DNA of 64,000 bases, from contig CAMVUM010000010.1 in the NCBI GenBank assembly GCA_947170725.1, positions 20,886 to 84,885 on the forward strand, read 5' to 3'. Shown one piece after another: positions 59,862 to 64,000 of this stretch. The stretch is from an uncultured Prevotella sp. GTDB lineage: Bacteria > Bacteroidota > Bacteroidia > Bacteroidales > Bacteroidaceae. Both the position numbers and the translations under genes were made by a program. The notes beneath the pieces were generated by a model, which searched no databases, was not told the origin of the DNA, and worked only from the letters and a program-made list of their open reading frames with translations. The number at the start of each line of letters is the position of its first letter. The stretch's first letter is position 1.

Positions 59862-61382
59862 CTATCTTCTGAGCCGCGCTATGGGAATACCCAACTGCTC
59901 ACGATATTTGGCCACCGTACGCCGTGCTATAGGATATCCCTTTGCCGCCAGCAGCTCCCTGATTGAATCATCGTTGAGCGGCCGACGCTTGTCTTCGGCG
60001 TCAACGATGTCTTTCAGTGCTGCCTTTATGCTGCGTGTGGACAGTTCTTCCCCGCTCTCCGTGACATAGCTGTCACTGAAGAAGTGACGAAGTGGGAACG
60101 TGCCCCACCGCGTCTGGGCATACTTGCTGTTGCTCACACGCGATATTGTCGATATGTCAAGACCTGTCCGTTCGGCGATATCCTTGAGAATCATCGGACG
60201 TAGCGACGCCTCGTCGCCATCTTCAAAGAAACGGTGTTGCCAGTGGATAATGGCCTGCATGGTCACGGTGAGCGTCCGTCTCCGTACCTTGACGGCTTCG
60301 ATGAAGCCCTGTGCGGCCTCCACCTTCTTTTTCGTGTACAGCAGGGCTTCCTTCATCTGACGACTCATGCCCGCCTTGTTGTCCTGATATTCCTTCAGCG
60401 TGTCGGCAAACGACTGCGACACGTGTAGTTCCGGTATTTCACCGGTGTTGAGCGCGAACGTAACCGAGCCGTCGTCATTTGTGTCGACAATGAAATCGGG
60501 CGTAATCTGGTGCATTCCATGTCCCACCGTTTCGCCCATTGCCGCACCGGGTTTTGGATTGAGCCTCCTCAGTTCTGCAATAAGCGTCTCAGCCTGAATT
60601 TCCGTCAGCGAAAGCGCTGTTTGCAGACGGTTCCAGTGTTTTTTCGTGAAATCATCAAAATGACGGCTCACAACCACTTCCATCAGCTCTTTCAGACGTG
60701 ACGGCGGGCGGCGGGCAATCTGCAACAGAAGACACTCCTGAAGCGTTCGCGCACCGATTCCCGGCGGGTCGAAGTCCTGAAGCATTCCTACCACCTCCTC
60801 AACCTCAGTTTCCGTGACGTCCATTCCACGATATATCGTCAGTTCGTCGGCTATGCTGTCGGCCGTCTTGCGCAACAGTCCGTCGTCGTCGAGCGAACCT
60901 ATCAGATATTCCATGATTTCCCTGCGCCGGTCGTCAATGTCAATCTCGGCCACCTGTTCCTTCAGCAGATCGTAGAATGAGACACTCTCACCATAGACAA
61001 TCTCTTCGCGTTCTTCCGTCTGATTCCGTCCGCCGCTGTAAACAGGGAGGTCTTCGTCGTCTCTTCCGATGTTGCTGAGGGCCTCATCCAAAGCCGACAT
61101 CCTCTCCTCCCGTTCCGTGCGGGCGGCGAAATCGTCGTCTCCGCCTGTGTCGTCGGAACTTCCCCCGCCGTCGTCATAGACGTCGTGTTCAGTATCGATG
61201 ATATCCTCGGGAGACGCTGTCTCGAGTGCCGGATTATCGTCCATCTCGGCATTGATGCGTTCCAGAAGCTGATTGAGCGGAAGTTCCACGAGTTGCGCTT
61301 GCAGCAACTGTTGCTGCGAGAAGTTCTGCGTCTGCCTGAGCGCCTGTTCCTGCTTGTTGACCTGAACCTGACTTTGAGCCAT
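59862..61382 (-). CDS. rpoN: RNA polymerase sigma-54 factor
   Basis: A 506-residue alternative sigma factor that needs AAA+ activators and ATP. The Gln-rich region I (QTQNFSQQQLLQAQLVELP) is followed by an acidic region II, the core-binding part (GARTLQECLLLQIA), the DNA-binding HTH region and the RpoN box ARRTVAKYRE near the C-terminus. Its promoter box is at 61406-61413. It lies next to glnN, and sigma-54 controls nitrogen genes in many bacteria; no -24/-12 promoter was identified in this window. Confidence 0.95.
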   Translation of the reverse strand: MAQSQVQVNKQEQALRQTQNFSQQQLLQAQLVELPLNQLLERINAEMDDNPALETASPEDIIDTEHDVYDDGGGSSDDTGGDDDFAARTEREERMSALDEALSNIGRDDEDLPVYSGGRNQTEEREEIVYGESVSFYDLLKEQVAEIDIDDRRREIMEYLIGSLDDDGLLRKTADSIADELTIYRGMDVTETEVEEVVGMLQDFDPPGIGARTLQECLLLQIARRPPSRLKELMEVVVSRHFDDFTKKHWNRLQTALSLTEIQAETLIAELRRLNPKPGAAMGETVGHGMHQITPDFIVDTNDDGSVTFALNTGEIPELHVSQSFADTLKEYQDNKAGMSRQMKEALLYTKKKVEAAQGFIEAVKVRRRTLTVTMQAIIHWQHRFFEDGDEASLRPMILKDIAERTGLDISTISRVSNSKYAQTRWGTFPLRHFFSDSYVTESGEELSTRSIKAALKDIVDAEDKRRPLNDDSIRELLAAKGYPIARRTVAKYREQLGIPIARLRR

Positions 61383-61405
61383 TGCGATTGATGTTTTATC
61401 AGATG

Positions 61406-61413
61406 CAAAGATA
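61406..61413 (-). promoter_or_regulatory. Promoter -7 box of rpoN
   Basis: TATCTTTG on the minus strand, 24 bases before the start codon. The region 61420-61640 has no gene. Confidence 0.6.
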
Positions 61414-61640
61414 CGTCAAACCATGGGAAAAACAAAATTTTGAATTGCGAATTTTGAATTACTGTGCGGCGGCCGGCGGCAGATGCGGAGTCTTTTGCCG
61501 CGTACTGACACCTACCATGGGTCCACCGGCAAAGTAAAACGAGTCATATCGGGAAGCGAAACAGACCGTATTACTTTACGGGAAGACAGGAATGGGAAGG
61601 TTGATGCGGCACAAACCTTTGACACAACATCAACAAAAAC

Positions 61641-61666
61641 GGGGCGACACTTCCCAGTGTCACCCC
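61641..61666 (-). terminator. Terminator of glnN
   Basis: GGGGTGACACT and AGTGTCGCCCC (minus strand) pair with one mismatch, followed by GTTTTTG. It lies about 115 bases after the glnN stop. Confidence 0.65.
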
Positions 61667-61780
61667 GCTGCAAACTTCAAACAACCAAAAAAGAAATAGA
61701 TTGTCTGTTTCATCCCTGTGGAGACAGGCCTCCATATATCGGACCGAAGGCCTCTCTTTCATCCGACAGACGTCTTCCCC

Positions 61781-63970
61781 TTATCTAATGAACAGCAGTT
61801 CACGATACTTCGGCAGCGTCCAGAGCTGATCTTCAACGATGAGTTCCAGCTTGTCTATCTGATAGCGGATGGTCTCCATCTTCGGTGCCACGTTATCGTG
61901 GTAGGCGATGGCCTTGTCGTGTTCGCTCTCAATCTTGTTTGCCACCTTACGTGCGGCGACAAGCTCCTCAACGCCGCGCTCTATGGCAGCAGTGCGCTCG
62001 GCTATTTCCTCGATGAGCTTGATGTTGCGTGCCGACAGCCTGTCCGCCTTTTCCGTGGGGAAGATGTTGCGCATATTCTCCACGTTCTTGAGCAGCTTGC
62101 TCTGATAGTGTGTGGCCACGGGGATGATATGGTTCATGGAGAGGTCGCCCATTACGCGTGCCTCTATCTGTATTTTCTTCGTATATGTCTCCCATTTCAC
62201 CTCGTTGCGGGCCTCCAGCTCCTTGCGCGACATGACGTTCAGGCTCTCGAACATGCCGACACTCTCCTCGTCGAGATAGCGCTCAAAGATAACCGGACAG
62301 CTCGTCTCACAGTCGAGCCCTCGCTTTTTGGCCTCCTCTACCCACTCGTCGCTATAGCCGTTGCCGTCGAAGCGGACAGGGCGGCAGGTCTTGATGTCCT
62401 CGCGGATGATGTCGATGATGGCGCTCATCTTATCCTCGCCTTTCGCGATAAGAGCGTCTACACGATTCTTGAAGCTGACGAGGGCCTCGGCCACGGCCGA
62501 GTTGAGGGCTATCATGGCTGACGCACAATTGGCCTCAGAGCCCACGGCACGGAACTCAAAGCGGTTACCGGTGAAGGCGAAGGGACTGGTGCGGTTGCGG
62601 TCGGTATTGTCGATGAGCAGCTCGGGGATTTCCGGGATTTCGAGCTTCATGCTCTGCTTGCCCATGATGTTGAACAGTTCGTCCTTGTCAGACTTCTCTA
62701 TATGGTCGAGAAGTTCACTGAGCTGCTTGCCGAGGAACGACGATATGATTGCAGGCGGTGCCTCGTTGGCGCCCAGACGGTGGGCGTTGGTGGCGCTCAT
62801 GATGCTCGCCTTCAGGAGTCCGTTATGACGGTAGACACCCATCAGCGTCTCTACTATGAAGACGACAAAGCGCAGATTGTCCATCGGCGTCTTGCCCGGA
62901 CCGTGGAGCAGAACGCCCGTGTCGGTCGAAAGACTCCAGTTGTTGTGCTTGCCCGAGCCATTGATGCCGGCAAAAGGCTTCTCGTGGAGCAGCACACGGA
63001 AACCGTGTTTGCGGGCCACGCGCTTCATGAGCGACATCAGGAGCATGTTGTGGTCGACGGCGAGGTTTGTCTCCTCGTATATGGGGGCCAGCTCAAACTG
63101 GTTGGGAGCGACCTCGTTATGACGCGTCTTGCAGGGGATGGCCAGCTCCAGAGCCTTTATCTCCAGGTCCTTCATGAAAGTCTGGACACGATCGGGTATG
63201 GTTCCGAAGTAGTGGTCGTCCATCTGCTGGTTCTTGGCCGAGTCGTGTCCCATGAGCGTGCGGCCTGTGAGCATGAGGTCGGGACGGGCCGAATAGAGTC
63301 CCTCGTCAACAAGGAAATACTCCTGTTCCCATCCAAGATTGCTCTGAACCTTTTTCACGTCGGGATAGAAATAGCGGCAAACATCGGTCGCGGCAACGTT
63401 GACGGCGTGGAGCGTGCGAAGCAGCGGAGCCTTATAGTCAAGAGCCTCACCTGTATAGGAGATGAAGATTGTCGGTATGCAGAGTGTGTCGTCAATGATG
63501 AAGACTGGCGACGTGGGGTCCCAAGCTGAATATCCGCGGGCCTCAAAGGTGTTGCGGATACCGCCATTGGGAAACGACGACGCATCAGGTTCCTGCTGTA
63601 CGAGGAGCTTTCCGCTGAATTCCTCGACCATGCCGCCCTTGTAGTCGTGTTCGATGAAGGAGTCGTGCTTTTCGGCCGTGCCCTCAGTGAGGGGCTGGAA
63701 CCAGTGGGTATAGTGTGTCACACCGTTCTCCACTGCCCACTGCTTGATGCCTGCTGCCACGGCGTCGGCGATGGAGCGGTCAAGACGCGTTCCATTGTCG
63801 ATGACATCGACGAGCTTTTCATAGACATCCTTGGGCAGATACTTGTACATCTTTTCGCGGTTGAAGACATTCTTTCCGAAGAACTCGTAGGGGCGCTCGG
63901 CCGGTACTTTCACTTCAAGAGGTTTCTTTCTGAACGCCTCCTCTACTACCTGAAATCTTAAGTTTGTCAT
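61781..63970 (-). CDS. glnN: Glutamine synthetase, type III
   Basis: A 729-residue GSIII enzyme joining ammonia and glutamate with ATP. This class is typical of Bacteroidales and about 250 residues longer than GSI. Recognisable are the early FGKNVFNREKMYKYLPKDVY, THYTHWFQPLTEGTAEKHD, the substrate region NLGWEQEYFLVDE, the ATP-site GINGSGKHNNWSL, and the GNRFEFRAVGS block. A helical C-terminal tail follows. Its promoter lies outside the window, since only 30 bases remain upstream. It is the neighbour of rpoN but ends with its own terminator. Confidence 0.96.
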   Translation of the reverse strand: MTNLRFQVVEEAFRKKPLEVKVPAERPYEFFGKNVFNREKMYKYLPKDVYEKLVDVIDNGTRLDRSIADAVAAGIKQWAVENGVTHYTHWFQPLTEGTAEKHDSFIEHDYKGGMVEEFSGKLLVQQEPDASSFPNGGIRNTFEARGYSAWDPTSPVFIIDDTLCIPTIFISYTGEALDYKAPLLRTLHAVNVAATDVCRYFYPDVKKVQSNLGWEQEYFLVDEGLYSARPDLMLTGRTLMGHDSAKNQQMDDHYFGTIPDRVQTFMKDLEIKALELAIPCKTRHNEVAPNQFELAPIYEETNLAVDHNMLLMSLMKRVARKHGFRVLLHEKPFAGINGSGKHNNWSLSTDTGVLLHGPGKTPMDNLRFVVFIVETLMGVYRHNGLLKASIMSATNAHRLGANEAPPAIISSFLGKQLSELLDHIEKSDKDELFNIMGKQSMKLEIPEIPELLIDNTDRNRTSPFAFTGNRFEFRAVGSEANCASAMIALNSAVAEALVSFKNRVDALIAKGEDKMSAIIDIIREDIKTCRPVRFDGNGYSDEWVEEAKKRGLDCETSCPVIFERYLDEESVGMFESLNVMSRKELEARNEVKWETYTKKIQIEARVMGDLSMNHIIPVATHYQSKLLKNVENMRNIFPTEKADRLSARNIKLIEEIAERTAAIERGVEELVAARKVANKIESEHDKAIAYHDNVAPKMETIRYQIDKLELIVEDQLWTLPKYRELLFIR

Positions 63971-64000
63971 TGCAGTTCCTATTTTGGGGTTATTCCTGTC

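Noticed and set aside
63971..64000. Sigma-54 (-24/-12) promoter before glnN
   Set aside because: Only 30 bases are available and no GG-N10-GC pattern is visible, so it cannot be judged.

Overview
The window looks like a chromosomal segment of a Bacteroidales bacterium, most likely Prevotella or a close relative. The evidence is internal. Many genes start a short distance after a TAnnTTTG promoter box, the Bacteroidetes -7 element. Shine-Dalgarno sequences are mostly absent. The segment carries PorU and PorV of the type IX secretion system (T9SS) and two large proteins with T9SS sorting tails. It also has a long-insert IspG, a type III glutamine synthetase and Ptb/Buk. No phage, plasmid, transposase or CRISPR locus is visible. 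The unusual content is non-coding: several families of palindromic or tandem repeats.

Layout. 1-6.7 kb (+): a TonB-like protein, a polyprenyl diphosphate synthase, TatD, tRNA-Ser(GGA), a 398-bp dispersed repeat, a LUD protein and topoisomerase III. 6.9-23 kb (-): two T9SS cargo proteins, IspH carrying an in-frame insertion, and an operon of alpha-2-macroglobulin, DUF1573 protein and MeaB. 23-31.9 kb: a 156-bp MITE-like element, a MATE transporter, a decayed AAA ATPase, three redox or hydrolase genes on the + strand, two glycosyltransferases separated by a 22-bp tandem array, a probable structured non-coding RNA, and tRNA-Arg(ACG). 31.9-41.4 kb (-): ispF-porV-porU-FAH, then tsf, rpsB, rpsI and rplM. 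41.5-51.7 kb (-): buk-ptb, cdaA-folP, and an arginine operon (argR, GNAT, argG, pspC, argC, argD, proC). 51.7-64 kb (-): the second 398-bp repeat copy, a GH28 glycosidase, a 58-bp-arm inverted repeat, an OPT transporter, a C_GCAxxG protein, purE-ispG, rpoN with a PAP2-like gene, and glnN.

Shared themes. IspF, IspG, IspH and a polyprenyl synthase give four isoprenoid steps in one window. PorU and PorV process and attach cargo of the kind encoded at 6.9-13.8 kb. An ArgR operator (ARG box) lies between the argR promoter and its start codon and could control the whole arginine operon. Glutamine synthetase lies next to sigma-54.

The most promising undescribed items are these: the MITE with 18-bp perfect terminal inverted repeats, 9-bp target duplication and a four-unit 22-bp core, with a decayed relative at 45.7 kb; the pair of ~398-bp elements with conserved ends and variable hairpin interiors; the in-frame insertion in ispH; the 58-bp-arm palindrome; and the rod-like RNA at 31.0-31.27 kb. 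All calls come from reading the sequence. No database search was run.
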